Shown piece by piece: positions 5,214 to 5,230 of a DNA stretch of 5,230 nt. The position numbers and the translations under genes were made by a program. A model generated the notes under the pieces. That model saw only the letters and a list, made by a program, of their open reading frames with translations. It ran no database searches and had not been told where the DNA came from. Each line of letters opens with the position of its first letter. Within the stretch, counting starts at the first letter, position 1. The stretch covers positions 1 to 5,230 of the forward strand of contig CAJTTS010000178.1 of the NCBI GenBank assembly GCA_910579155.1. Reading direction: 5' to 3'. The DNA is from an uncultured Oscillospiraceae bacterium (lineage in GTDB: Bacteria > Bacillota_A > Clostridia > Oscillospirales > Oscillospiraceae).

Positions 5214-5230
5214 AGTGCTGAGATGATAAA

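Noticed and set aside
1..5230. CRISPR array, tRNA or rRNA genes, phage defence island
   Set aside because: No spaced direct repeats, cloverleaf or conserved rRNA segments were seen, and no defence-type domains occur among the proteins.

Overview
The window looks like accessory chromosome from a gut Firmicute of the Oscillospiraceae type (Flavonifractor/Oscillibacter-like). This rests on the fairly GC-rich sequence, strong AGGAGG ribosome sites, a DUF6273-type lipoprotein and abundant small palindromic repeats. The taxon is inference; no marker gene is present. Every gene I can support lies on the minus strand, so transcription runs from high to low coordinates.

Right block (about 2757-5230): a two-gene operon encodes an aldo/keto reductase (4984 to 4040) and a Gfo/Idh/MocA dehydrogenase resembling Bacillus IolW/YvaA (4020 to 2971). 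It closes with a hairpin terminator at 2757-2790. A ~160-bp near-perfect palindromic repeat (5018-5177) sits in the leader of the operon. Beyond it are another IS-like end (5181-5197) and a TTGTATACAA palindrome. The two enzymes probably interconvert a sugar, inositol or keto-sugar; the substrate is unknown.

Left block (about 204-2711): a good promoter (TATAAT at 2684-2689) reads into what was once a four-gene operon. Genes A and B are small membrane proteins, now broken by several one-base losses in homopolymer runs. They are followed by a 52-aa orphan protein and a 444-aa lipoprotein with TPR-like repeats, a DUF6273 domain and two CxxCxGxG zinc-type motifs at its C-terminus. A 162-bp palindromic repeat with 15-bp inverted ends inserted exactly at the TAA stop codon of gene B and duplicated that TAA. 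Removing the repeat restores a stop codon followed directly by the ribosome site of the 52-aa gene, which shows that the four genes were once tightly coupled.

Left edge (1-180): the 5' end of an IS5-type insertion sequence, including the first 37 codons of its transposase, lies 20 bp downstream of the lipoprotein stop codon.

The most notable points are the precise stop-codon insertion, the sequence kinship of the two palindromic repeats inside divergent ends, and the clustered -1 homopolymer lesions confined to genes A and B. I see no rRNA, tRNA, CRISPR array or riboswitch.
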